Shown here piece by piece: positions 17,024 to 25,388 of a stretch of DNA of 64,000 bases (the stretch's first letter is position 1; each line of letters opens with the position of its first letter). The notes beneath the pieces are model-generated. The model ran no database searches and was not told where the DNA came from. It was given only the letters and a program-made list of their open reading frames with translations. The stretch spans positions 496,001 through 560,000 of the forward strand of contig NZ_JBHLUE010000016.1 in assembly GCF_042434095.1 (NCBI RefSeq), written 5' to 3'. A program made the position numbers and the translations under genes. This DNA comes from KBS50 sp042434095. GTDB taxonomy: Bacteria; Actinomycetota; Actinomycetes; Mycobacteriales; Micromonosporaceae.

Positions 17024-17322
17024 CTCCCCGGTTCGCACCGGCGGGCGGTGCTCGCGGGAGGTACGTCCGGCCTCCCGCGACACCGCCCGCCCCAGCGGCC
17101 CGGGCCGGCGGTGTCGCGTACCCGGCCCGACCGAGCCACCGGGATCACCGCGAACGGCCCGACCGTCCTTCCCCGCGCCGCGGCGGGCCGGGAATCCGGT
17201 CCGGATCGGGGCGGTGGCCCAGGAGTCGTCCGGTTACCGTCTGAGGGTTCGTGGCGGCCGGTGGCGCTCGGCTCACCGGGTCGTGCCCGGCCCCTCGGCG
17301 GGACCGGGCCAGGGGAGGTCCG

Positions 17323-18732
17323 ATGGCCAGGATTCTCGTGGCGTCGCTGCCGTTCGCCGGCCACGTCGGTCCGCTGGGCGCGCTGAGCGGCGAGCTTGTC
17401 GACCGCGGCCACGCGGTGACCGCGTACACCGGGACCAGGTACCGAGACCGGTTCGCCGGGGCCGACCTGCTGCGCTGGAACCGGGCGCCGGACTTCGACG
17501 ACGCGGACCTGGCGGCCACCTTCCCGCGGATCGGCGACGGCAAGGGGGCACGCGGCGCCATCGCCAATTCCCGGTACGTCCTCTTCGGCACCGCCGCGGC
17601 CCAGGCGCAGGACATTCTCGCGGCGGCCCGCGCGGCGCCGTTCGACCTGATCGTCACCGACCAGTTGGCGTTCGGCGGGGCGCTGGCCGGCGAGAAGCTC
17701 GGCGTCCCGTGGGTGTCGGTGGCGGTCACCCCGCTCAACCTGCCCAGCCGGGACCTGCCGCCGCCCGGGATGCGGGTCCGCCCCGCCGCCGGCCGGACAA
17801 TCCGCCCGGCCACCGGCCGCGCCCTCCGGACCCGCGACGCGGCGCTGCGCGGACTCCTCCGGGCCGGCTCGCGCCTGCTCGAACCGCAGATCACCCGGAT
17901 GCGCGCGACCGTGGGGCTGGGCCCGGCCGCCAGCGGCGGGATCGACCGGCTCTACTCGCCGCACCTGGTGCTCGCCCAGGGCGTGCCCGGGCTGGAGTAC
18001 CACCGTTCCGACCTGCCGCCGCACGTGCGCTTCGTGGGCCGGCTCGCCCGGCAGCGCGCCGCCACCGAGGCCGGCGCTGTCCAGCCCGATCCGGTCCAGC
18101 CCGATCCGGTCCAGGCCGCCGCCGCCCCGGGATGCGGCCCGGCCCTCCGAGCCGTAGCCGGCGGCGCCGACCCGGAGCCGGAGCTGCCGCCCTGGTGGCC
18201 GGAGCTGGCCGCGGCGCGGGCCGCCGGCCGTCCGGTCGTGCACGTCACCCAGGGCACCCTGGATGTGGACCCGACCGACCTGCTCAGGCCGGCGGTGACC
18301 GGCCTGGCCGGCGAACCGGCGCTGGTGGTCTGCACCACCGGCGGCCGGGACCCGGCGGTGCTCGACCCGCTGCCGGACAACGCGCGCGTCGCCCGGTTCC
18401 TGCCGCACGATCTGCTGCTGCCGCTGGTGGACGCGATGGTCACCAACGGCGGCTGGGGCGGCGTGCTGAACGCCGTGCACGCCGGCGTCCCGCTGGTGGT
18501 CGCCGGCGGCTCGCTGGACAAGCCCGAGGTGGCCCGCCGGGTCGCGTGGTCCGGCGTGGGCCTGGACCTGCGCACCGGCCGGCCCCGGCCGGAACGAATC
18601 CGCCGGGCCGTCACCGAGGTCCTGGCCCGCCCGGCTTTCCGGCGGCGCACGGCCGAGCTGTCCGCGGCCCTGGACGCCGCCGGCGGTACGCCCCGAGCCG
18701 CCGCCCTGATCGAGGAGCTGCTGGCTAGGTAG
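17323..18732 (+). CDS. glycosyltransferase, GT1 (UGT/MGT-like) family
   Basis: 469 residues. GT-B fold: N-terminal ILVASLPFAGHVGPLGALSGEL is the acceptor-binding start, and the C-terminal nucleotide-sugar motif includes VARFLPHDLLLPLVDAMVTNGGWGGVLNAVHAG. Such enzymes glycosylate small hydrophobic acceptors such as macrolides or flavonoids. No biosynthetic cluster surrounds it, so a resistance or detoxification role is possible (inference). Between the halves is a low-complexity insert with VQPDP repeats (15-bp units at 18079-18108). The ATG at 17323 follows AGGGGAGG. Its 3' end overlaps the convergent NACHT gene by 8 bp. Confidence 0.9.
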   Translation: MARILVASLPFAGHVGPLGALSGELVDRGHAVTAYTGTRYRDRFAGADLLRWNRAPDFDDADLAATFPRIGDGKGARGAIANSRYVLFGTAAAQAQDILAAARAAPFDLIVTDQLAFGGALAGEKLGVPWVSVAVTPLNLPSRDLPPPGMRVRPAAGRTIRPATGRALRTRDAALRGLLRAGSRLLEPQITRMRATVGLGPAASGGIDRLYSPHLVLAQGVPGLEYHRSDLPPHVRFVGRLARQRAATEAGAVQPDPVQPDPVQAAAAPGCGPALRAVAGGADPEPELPPWWPELAAARAAGRPVVHVTQGTLDVDPTDLLRPAVTGLAGEPALVVCTTGGRDPAVLDPLPDNARVARFLPHDLLLPLVDAMVTNGGWGGVLNAVHAGVPLVVAGGSLDKPEVARRVAWSGVGLDLRTGRPRPERIRRAVTEVLARPAFRRRTAELSAALDAAGGTPRAAALIEELLAR

Positions 18733-21700
18733 CCGGATCCGGTGTGGAGCCCGCGGACCGGATCAGTGGCTTGATCCGCTCGAGGAGATCTGGCCGGCGT
18801 TGCCGGTGCAGCGTCGTCAACCGGTCGACGTCGTCCGGGGCGATGAGCAGCGCCCGGAAGCCCAGCTCGAACAGCCGGACCCGCGCCTCCAGCGCGAGCT
18901 CCGTGGTCCACAGGTGCCGAGCGTGCTGCTTGTCCTCGATGATCTCCTCCACGAGGTCCGCGAGCATGTCTGCCCGACGCAGCTCCACGTCGAGAAACGC
19001 CAGGCAGCACCGCAGCAGCGGCTCGGACAGCTCGAACAGCTCGGGGGTGAGCACCTCGCGGCTCAGCAGGTCGAGGATCTCGACCGCCGCCTGCGGCGAC
19101 ACCTTGGTGTCGATGCTGAGCTGATCGAGCACCAGGCGAAGAAAGGTCACGACGTCCCGGCTCGACCCCAGATCGTCAAGCAGTACGACGGCCCTCACGC
19201 ACCGCCGGTACAGCGCCACCCGATCCTGCGGCGGCGTCGACCACAGGGCGAGGGCCAGGTGGGTGATCGAGTGGAGCGGCTCGCCCTCCCGCCCCACCAT
19301 GACGTGCAGCCCGCCGGGCAGGGCCTCGGCGAGCGGCTCCAGCGCGTGCTGCACCACGTCCGTGCTCGCCCCGCACTCGAAGTTGGCCTTCCGGCGCAAC
19401 ACCTGTTGCTCCTGGCCGACATTGTTGTAGGACCATCGGCGCTGCGTCGTCTGGCGGAGGTCCGGGCCCAGGTTGTAGGTCCAGTGGGTGTCGACCGGAG
19501 CGGGCGGCGCCGGGCGGTCTCCGATGCGAAGCATGATCTCCCGACGGTCGCCGTCCCATCGCCGGTCCAGCGTCAGGGTGTCGACCAGCGAGGACCAGCC
19601 CTCCGCGTCAAGCTGCGACCGCCACAACAGCGCCTGGGCGTGCCACTCCTGGACCAGGTCGTCGGCATCCGGGTAGAGCTGCCGGCCGCCGATCTCGCCC
19701 GCCGCGCAGACGGCCAGCACCAGCAGGTTGGCGCTGTAGGCGGCGTACCGGGCGGGCACCGGGAGCCGAAGCGGCGCGTACCCGTCGTACCGGCGCGGCG
19801 CGGCCGTGTGGTGCACGGCCCGGAACAGCCGGACCAGCAGCTCGGTCCAGCCGGCCCGGCGGGTTTCGTCGAGCCCGGCCAGCCGCTCGGCGAGGAAGCC
19901 CACGATCGGCGCTCGGCCGGTCAGCACCGCGTACGACAGCAGCGCCTGCAGCAGGTCGTCGTCGACGGGCGTACCGGCGAACGACAGGGTGGACGCCGAC
20001 TCCCGATCCACCAGGTTGTCGACGACCAGCCAGCTGAGCCGGGCCACCAGGTACTCGCCGAAGGTGGCGTGCAGGAACTCGTACGCGGTGGGCCGGTCGG
20101 CGTCCCGGGTCGCCTGGGAGCGGTGCACGAAGAAGAACCGGCCGAGCACGATCTCGGCGGCCCGCAGCGGGGTGCGCCGGTCGTCCCGGGCCACCACGGC
20201 GGCGCCGCCGAACGGCAGCGCGGCCAGGTCGGCCTCCAGCTCGGCCTCGGTGACCCACTGCGCGCGGCGGTTGAACATGGCGAACGCCACCACCGAGAGC
20301 CGGCGCAGCTCCTCCTCGACGGCCCGGTCCAGGTCCCGTCCCAGCAGTCCGGCCCGGTGCTTCTCGATCTCCCGGCGGCCGAAGTCGCGCAGCAGCCGCT
20401 CGTACAGCTCACCCTGCCGCAGGTCGCCGGCCGAGCGCAGGTCGCCGCCGCCCGCGTCGTACAGGGCCAGCATGAGCAGCAGCAGCGGCTGTTCGGCCAG
20501 GTCCCGGTGGACCAGGATGGTGTCCGGGTCCACCGGCCGGAAGCCGGGAGCGCCGGCGTTCACGGCGTTCCACGTCTGCAGCCAGCGCCGTACCCGGGCG
20601 CCGTCGAACGGTTCCAGCCGGACGGCCACGGCGCCGGCCGGTGGTCGGGCCCGGTCGGCCACGCTGGTCCGGCTGGTCACCAGCACCGCGACCGGGCGGC
20701 CCAGCGCGAGTTCCCGACGCTGGAACTCGGCCACCCGGGTGAGGTAGTCGCTCTGGCTCACCCCGGTGGCCTGGAGCAGCTCGTCGAAGCCGTCCAGCAG
20801 CACCACCGGCAGCGCGCCGCCGGCCGAGCGGGACAGCGCCGGCCAGTCCAGCCGCTCCCCGGTGGCGTCCCGGACCGCCTGCTCGAGCTGCTCCTGCAGG
20901 CCGGCCGCCGCCGGCACATCGCGGAGCACCACCCGGACCACCAGGAAGTCCGCGGCCGGCAGCTGGGCCGCGAGGATCTTGGTGAGCACCGACTTGCCCG
21001 AACCCGGCTGGCCGAGCACCAGCAGCGGCGCGTGGACCGCGCCGGGCGCGGTGAGCTGGCCGGTGAGGAAGTCCGCCAGGTCGTCCCGGACCGGCCGGTC
21101 GGCCCACCAGCCGTCGTCGGCCGGCCGGGCGTCCGCGCCCAGCTCCGCGAGCCGGAACAGCGGCGACACGTACGCGCCGCCGAGGGTGGGCAGCCGCAAC
21201 CCCGCCGGTACGTCGCCGGACTGCGCGATCGGCCGCGTCAGCTCGTCGGCGTACGCCGTGGCCAGCGCGCCCCGACGATCGTCCGGCGGGGTCCGCGAGC
21301 TGATCCGGTCCAGCGCCGCGCGCAACTCGACCAGCCCGGTGGCCAGCTCCCGGACCTCGCCCCGGGTGGCCTCGTGCTCGTCCAGCCCGATCCAGAACGC
21401 CACCTCGGGAAAGTCGGCGGCCAGCCGGGCCAGCAGCTCCCGGTGCCGGTCCTGGGCCGCCATCGCCACCCGGTTCAGCTCCAGCCGCCACAGTTCGGGC
21501 GCGCTCGGGACCCCTGCCGCGCGGTCTCCGACGGTCAGATCGATGACGAGCGCCATGAACCGGTGCCCAAGGTCGGCGTAGTAGCCGGCCAGCTCCCGGC
21601 GAACCGCCGGATACGGCAGGTGCGGACCGGGTACCGGCGCCGGGACGTCGAAGAACGCCTGCAGCACCGAAAGCGGGTCGGCCGGCCGGGCGCCGCCCAG

Positions 21701-22051
21701 GGACAGCTGCTCGGCCCGGGTCAGGTCCAGCTCGGCCAACGGGATCGGCAGCTCCGCCTCGGCGAGCGCCTCGAAGTACGCGGTCACCGCGATGACCGCG
21801 TGCGCCGCCTCCAGCCGGCGGGTGCGGTCGTACCGGGACAGCCCGGACCGCCGCTCGGAGACCTCGCGCAGCAGGTCGCGGCCGAGGCGTACCAGGCCGA
21901 CCTTGGCGTCGACGAGTCCTGCCAGCCCGGGCACCGGGATCGCGGCGGACAGCAGCGCTCCGCCGGTGATCTTGTCGATCAGATCGACCCACCGGTTGCC
22001 CTTCCCACCGAGCAGTCGTACGGCGTCGGCATAACTGAGCGTGTCGGGCAC
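18725..22051 (-). CDS. NACHT-domain STAND NTPase, putative antiphage sensor
   Basis: 1108 residues. Residues 1-110 are helical (LSYADAVRLLGG, GGALLSAAIPVPGL) and resemble the helical N-terminal domains (NNH7-like) of actinobacterial NACHT proteins. The NACHT core has Walker A LGQPGSGKS (residues 346-354), Walker B LPVVLLDGFDELL (414-426) and the sensor region VTSRTS, followed by helical and winged-helix segments (FLHATFGEYLVARL). The large C-terminal helical region from about 730 is likely the ligand sensor. NACHT proteins related to eukaryotic NLRs protect bacteria from phage by abortive responses; a defence role here is inferred from architecture only. GTG start with GGAGG at 7-nt spacing. 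It stands alone without a separate effector gene. Confidence 0.85.
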   Translation of the reverse strand: MPDTLSYADAVRLLGGKGNRWVDLIDKITGGALLSAAIPVPGLAGLVDAKVGLVRLGRDLLREVSERRSGLSRYDRTRRLEAAHAVIAVTAYFEALAEAELPIPLAELDLTRAEQLSLGGARPADPLSVLQAFFDVPAPVPGPHLPYPAVRRELAGYYADLGHRFMALVIDLTVGDRAAGVPSAPELWRLELNRVAMAAQDRHRELLARLAADFPEVAFWIGLDEHEATRGEVRELATGLVELRAALDRISSRTPPDDRRGALATAYADELTRPIAQSGDVPAGLRLPTLGGAYVSPLFRLAELGADARPADDGWWADRPVRDDLADFLTGQLTAPGAVHAPLLVLGQPGSGKSVLTKILAAQLPAADFLVVRVVLRDVPAAAGLQEQLEQAVRDATGERLDWPALSRSAGGALPVVLLDGFDELLQATGVSQSDYLTRVAEFQRRELALGRPVAVLVTSRTSVADRARPPAGAVAVRLEPFDGARVRRWLQTWNAVNAGAPGFRPVDPDTILVHRDLAEQPLLLLMLALYDAGGGDLRSAGDLRQGELYERLLRDFGRREIEKHRAGLLGRDLDRAVEEELRRLSVVAFAMFNRRAQWVTEAELEADLAALPFGGAAVVARDDRRTPLRAAEIVLGRFFFVHRSQATRDADRPTAYEFLHATFGEYLVARLSWLVVDNLVDRESASTLSFAGTPVDDDLLQALLSYAVLTGRAPIVGFLAERLAGLDETRRAGWTELLVRLFRAVHHTAAPRRYDGYAPLRLPVPARYAAYSANLLVLAVCAAGEIGGRQLYPDADDLVQEWHAQALLWRSQLDAEGWSSLVDTLTLDRRWDGDRREIMLRIGDRPAPPAPVDTHWTYNLGPDLRQTTQRRWSYNNVGQEQQVLRRKANFECGASTDVVQHALEPLAEALPGGLHVMVGREGEPLHSITHLALALWSTPPQDRVALYRRCVRAVVLLDDLGSSRDVVTFLRLVLDQLSIDTKVSPQAAVEILDLLSREVLTPELFELSEPLLRCCLAFLDVELRRADMLADLVEEIIEDKQHARHLWTTELALEARVRLFELGFRALLIAPDDVDRLTTLHRQRRPDLLERIKPLIRSAGSTPDPAT

Positions 22052-22253
22052 GCGGAGTCCTCCACTGTGGTCCGGGCGGGTAGCTGGGTCGGGGGAGCTT
22101 GGTCGGGGGTAGCTGGGGTGGGCGGTCCAGCATGCCCGTTCGGCCGCGATCGCACTGACCCGGACCCGACACCGCCCGACGTGCGGGCGAGGGTGGCCGG
22201 CGTTACGGTGCTGGACCGGCCACGCCCCGGCCGGCCGTACCCAGGGAGGCACC
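22052..22253. other. divergent intergenic region with GGGTAGCTGGG repeats
   Basis: 202 bp between the NACHT gene and the Rv2466c-like gene. It holds degenerate direct repeats of GGTAGCTGGGTCGGGGG type at about 22078-22122. No known operator recognised. Confidence 0.4.
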
Positions 22254-22865
22254 GTGGACACCACCAGCGTCGACTTCTGGTTCGACCCGAGCTGCCCGTA
22301 CACCTGGGTCACCTCGCGGTGGATCGAGGAGGTCCGGGCGGTCCGGCCGGTCGAGGTCCGCTGGCACGTGCTGAGCCTCGCGGTGCTCAACGAGGGCCGG
22401 GAGGACGATCCGGAGGGCGACCCCGAGGGCTGGCTGTGGCAGCCGGTGCGAGTCTGCGCGGCCGTGCGACAGCGGTACGGGTCGGACGGTCTCGGCCGGT
22501 TCTATGCGGCGTACGGGATCCGGGCGCATGACCGGGACGAGGAGGTCGATTTCGCCGCGGCGCTGGCCGACGCGGGCCTCGACGCCGGCCTGGCCGACAC
22601 CGCGTCGTCGACCGACCACGACGAGGCGGTGCGCGCCTCGCACGCCGAAGGCATCGGCCAGGTGGGCGGCGACGTCGGTACGCCGGTGCTGGCGGCCGAG
22701 CAGCCGGACGGCACCCGGGTGGCGTTCTTCGGGCCGGTGCTGTCCCGGGTGCCGCGCGGCGACGCGGCCGGGCGGCTCTGGGACGGCACGCTGCTGGTGG
22801 CCGGCACGCCGGCCTTCCACGAGCTGAAGGGCCGCCCCACCGCAAAGCCCACCGCCACGGACTGA
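22254..22865 (+). CDS. DsbA-family/mycothiol-dependent nitroreductase-like protein (Rv2466c family)
   Basis: 203 residues. Thioredoxin fold with inserted helical domain: VDFWFDPSCPYTWVTSRWI at the start, then VEVRWHVLSLAVLNEGRE, and the cis-Pro region GGDVGTPVLAAEQPDG. Mycobacterial Rv2466c is a mycothiol-dependent reductase with a CPWC site; here the motif is CPYT, keeping only the first cysteine, as in many actinomycete paralogues, so a monothiol (mycothiol-linked) mechanism is more likely than a dithiol one. GTG start with GGGAGG 6 nt upstream. The stop lies at the edge of a 59-bp tandem repeat array. Confidence 0.87.
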   Translation: MDTTSVDFWFDPSCPYTWVTSRWIEEVRAVRPVEVRWHVLSLAVLNEGREDDPEGDPEGWLWQPVRVCAAVRQRYGSDGLGRFYAAYGIRAHDRDEEVDFAAALADAGLDAGLADTASSTDHDEAVRASHAEGIGQVGGDVGTPVLAAEQPDGTRVAFFGPVLSRVPRGDAAGRLWDGTLLVAGTPAFHELKGRPTAKPTATD

Positions 22866-23067
22866 CGCCGGCACGCCCGGACCGCACGACCCGGCAGGCC
22901 GCGAACCCCAACACCACGGACCGACGCCCGCACGCCCGGACCGCACGACCCGGCAGGCCGCCAAGCCCAACACCACGGACCGACGCCCGCACACCCGGAC
23001 CGCACGACCCGGCAGGCCACGAACCCCAACACCACGGACCGACGCCCGCACGCCCGGACCGCCCGAC
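22861..23067. repeat. 59-bp tandem repeat array, about 3.5 copies
   Basis: Consecutive near-identical units containing GCACGCCCGGACCGCACGAC and CCGGCAGGCC and ending in CCCAACACCACGGA, with a constant period of 59 bp. The first unit begins at the stop codon of the Rv2466c-like gene and the last is degenerate. Units abut directly, with no unique spacers, so it is not a CRISPR array. Function unknown. Confidence 0.9.
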
Positions 23068-23096
23068 GCGCGGACCGCGCTGGCAGGGGCCGGGTC

Positions 23097-23680
23097 TCAG
23101 GTAAGGGCCTCGAGTCGCTCGACGACCGAGCCGATCGGGGCCGAGGCGTCGATCTCGACCGTGGCGGTCGCTCGCAGCAGGGGTTCGATGGTGGCCAGGT
23201 GAAGCAGGACGGCGGCTCGCTCCTCGGGCCGCTTGCCGTACGGATTGTCGGTGCGGGCGGCGATGCGGGCCAGCAGCACGCCGGCGGGCGCGCTGAGCAG
23301 GACGATCTGGTCGAAGTGGGGGTAGAAGTCGCCCTGGTTGCTCTTGCACCCCCCCCCCCCCCCCCCCCCCCCCNNNNNNNNNNNNNNNNNNNNNNNNNNN
23401 NNNNNNNNNNNNNNNNNNNNNNNNNNNNNNNNNNNNNNNNNNNNNNNNNNNNNNNNNNNNNNNNNNNNNNNNNNNNNNNNNNNNNNNNNNNNNNNNNNNN
23501 NNNNNNNNNNNNNNNNNNNNNNNNNNNNNNNNNNNNNNNNNNNNNNNNNNNNNNNNNNNNNNNNNNNNNNNNNNNNCGGTCGGTGTCGGTGTCGACGGCG
23601 TGGTGGCCCCGGGCGGCAAGCATCCGCAGCGCGGTCGACTTGCCGGTCCCGGACATCCCGGTGATCAGGACCTTCGCCAT
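23097..23680 (-). CDS. small P-loop kinase-like ATPase, interrupted by assembly gap
   Basis: N-terminal part (from the ATG at 23678-23680) reads MAKVLITGMSGTGKSTALRM, a Walker A motif, then RGHHAVDTD. C-terminal part (ending at 23097) reads QGDFYPHFDQIVLLSAPAGV and continues to VVERLEAL. These match the two ends of an adenylate/shikimate-kinase-like family of about 180 residues common in actinomycetes. The middle is lost in 203 N preceded by 25 C, and the two ends are not in the same frame across the gap, so gap length is not exact. The gene is probably intact in the organism. TAGGCT lies 6 nt before the ATG (complement of 23687-23692), suggesting a leaderless start. Confidence 0.7.
23349..23576. 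other. assembly gap: 25-nt poly-C run then 203 N
   Basis: The C run (23349-23373) directly borders the N block (23374-23576). A homopolymer this long at a gap edge is most likely a sequencing or scaffolding artefact. Confidence 0.95.
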
Positions 23681-23747
23681 GGCATGAGCCTAGGCTCGGC
23701 GTCGTCGGCTCGCCCTTCCCTGGGCCCGGCCCCGCCCTTCCCTGGGC

Positions 23748-24998
23748 TCAGCATCGTCGGTGGTAGACGTTGCGGCGTGGACGGCGCTGCGGGTCGATCC
23801 AGGGTGGAGGGATGAACTCGGGTAACCCGTCGGCGGCTAGCCGCACCGCCCAGCCGTCGTGATGCACGGCCCGGTGATGGTGGCCGCACAGCAGCACCCC
23901 GTTGTCGAGGCTGCTCACGCCTCCGGCTGACCAGTGCACGATGTGATGGGCCTGCGTCCAGCGCGGCGGCCGATCGCAGCCCGGGAACGCACAACCGGCG
24001 TCGCGGATCACGAGGGCCCGGCGGGTCGCGCCGGTGAACAGCCGCCGCAGCCGGCCGAGATCCAGCACCTCGCCGCGGCCGCCGAGCACCGCCGGCAGGA
24101 CCCCGGCGTCGCAGGCAAGCCGGCGAACGGCCTCGGGACCGAGCCGGTCGCCGGTGTCGAGCGTGCCGACGCCGAGCTGCCGGGCCGCCGCGTCGAACGC
24201 GGTCGTCACCACGATCTGGGGCGCCTCGCCGCCGTTGTCCGGCAGCTCGCCCAGTCGGAGAGTGAGCCGGCACACCTCGGCCAGCGCGTCGTGGCGCCGC
24301 TGCCCCGGTGTGCGCTCATCCGCCTGGCCGGCCGGCTTGGTGAGCGGGTCGAGGGCGGCGCGGAGCACCGCGCCGGTCTCGGGGTCGAGCAGGCCGGACA
24401 GCCGCACCCGACCGTCGCCCGCGGCCGAGAGCGTCAGGTGGCGGTCGCGCTGGGCCCGTTGGTCGGCCCGGTCCAGCGCCCGCTTCGCCGCCTGCTCGGC
24501 CATCTCGGGAGCGACGTGCTCCAGGATCCGGTCGCCAAGCCGGCGCAGCCCCTCGGGGTCGAACTGGCCGGCCCAGTCCAACAGCATGCCGGTGGCCTTG
24601 TCGGCCGCGACCGCGCCGGCCTCGTCGTGCACCGTGGCCACCGTGCGGCCGATGACCCGGGCCTGCTCGGCGCCGACCGCGCCCGAGGTCACCGCGTCCC
24701 GCAGCAGCGCCGGTCCGCGGTCCAGCGTTTCCGCGTCGGCCACCATCGCCCGCGCCGCGCCCGGCGGCATGCGCAGCCGGTGCCGTAACCAGGCGGCCGT
24801 GGAGGTGGCGCCCTGCTCGCGCGCCAGACCGGACCGGTCCACCTCCCCCACCAACCCGAGCACCAGGGCCGCGGCCTTGCGCTGCACCAACACGGCCGCG
24901 TCCAGCGCCGCCGCCAGCTCAGGCCCGGCCAGCGACCACGGCGGCACCTCGAGGCAGTCGTCGATCGCCTCCCCCGCCCGCGCCAGCGTCCCCCGCAT
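23748..24998 (-). CDS. DUF222 / HNH endonuclease domain protein (13E12-like)
   Basis: 416 residues from the ATG at 24998. An N-terminal DUF222 helical domain (LDAAVLVQRKAAALVLGLVG, TAAWLRHRLRMPPGAARAMV) is followed by a C-terminal HNH motif: CAFPGCDRPPRWTQAHHIVHW, then LDNGVLLCGHHHRAVHHDGW. These proteins occur in many copies in actinobacteria, some linked to mobile elements (REP13E12 of mycobacteria); the substrate is unknown. The frame stays open upstream through repeat DNA, but the residues there are repeat-derived, so the internal ATG after GTGGGG is preferred. Confidence 0.88.
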   Translation of the reverse strand: MRGTLARAGEAIDDCLEVPPWSLAGPELAAALDAAVLVQRKAAALVLGLVGEVDRSGLAREQGATSTAAWLRHRLRMPPGAARAMVADAETLDRGPALLRDAVTSGAVGAEQARVIGRTVATVHDEAGAVAADKATGMLLDWAGQFDPEGLRRLGDRILEHVAPEMAEQAAKRALDRADQRAQRDRHLTLSAAGDGRVRLSGLLDPETGAVLRAALDPLTKPAGQADERTPGQRRHDALAEVCRLTLRLGELPDNGGEAPQIVVTTAFDAAARQLGVGTLDTGDRLGPEAVRRLACDAGVLPAVLGGRGEVLDLGRLRRLFTGATRRALVIRDAGCAFPGCDRPPRWTQAHHIVHWSAGGVSSLDNGVLLCGHHHRAVHHDGWAVRLAADGLPEFIPPPWIDPQRRPRRNVYHRRC

Positions 24999-25131
24999 GA
25001 CCCCACGTTCGCACTGGGGTACGACGGAATCACCGTCCGCGATGGCGCCTCCGACGCTATCCGAAAAACCGGTCAAACCGTCGCCGCCGATGCGCGTCCG
25101 GACCCGCTCGGCCAAGCCGCCGGAACCGCAG

Positions 25132-25290
25132 CCGCGTCCAACCGAACCGCGAAGGCCAACGCCCCGCAGCCACGTCCAAGCCACCGGGAACCACAAGGCC
25201 AAAGACCCGCACCCACATCCACGCTACCGGGAACCGCAAGGCCAGAGACCCGCGACCACGTCCGAGCCACCGGGAACCGCAAGGCCACCG
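25132..25290. repeat. 43-bp tandem repeat array, 3 copies plus a degenerate one
   Basis: Units starting CCACGTCCAAGCCACCGGGA + ACCACAAGGCC at 25170, 25213 and 25256 (period exactly 43 bp), preceded by a diverged unit from 25132. It fills most of the 390 bp between the HNH gene and glnA2. Units are directly abutting; function unknown. Confidence 0.88.
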
Positions 25291-25388
25291 CCCGCCCGGA
25301 GCCGTGCGGCCGAGCCGTCCGCGGCGGAGCGACGAGGTCGCGTACGACGAGGCTGCCGGGCCGCTCGCGGCGGGCCCTGCCGGCGCCG

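Noticed and set aside
17323..18732. Glycosyltransferase as evidence of a natural-product cluster
   Set aside because: No polyketide, peptide or sugar-biosynthesis genes around it; neighbours are unrelated.
22861..23067. 59-bp repeats considered as a CRISPR array
   Set aside because: Units abut with a constant period and no unique spacers; no cas genes nearby.
22387..23680. Minus-strand open frames of about 400 codons crossing the N block
   Set aside because: Artefacts created by translating N as X and by the 59-bp array; only the two ends of the kinase are real.
23748..24998. HNH/DUF222 gene as part of an insertion element
   Set aside because: No terminal inverted repeats, target duplication or recombinase found on either side.
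25132..25290. 43-bp repeats considered as a CRISPR array
   Set aside because: Same reason: pure tandem repeat without spacers.
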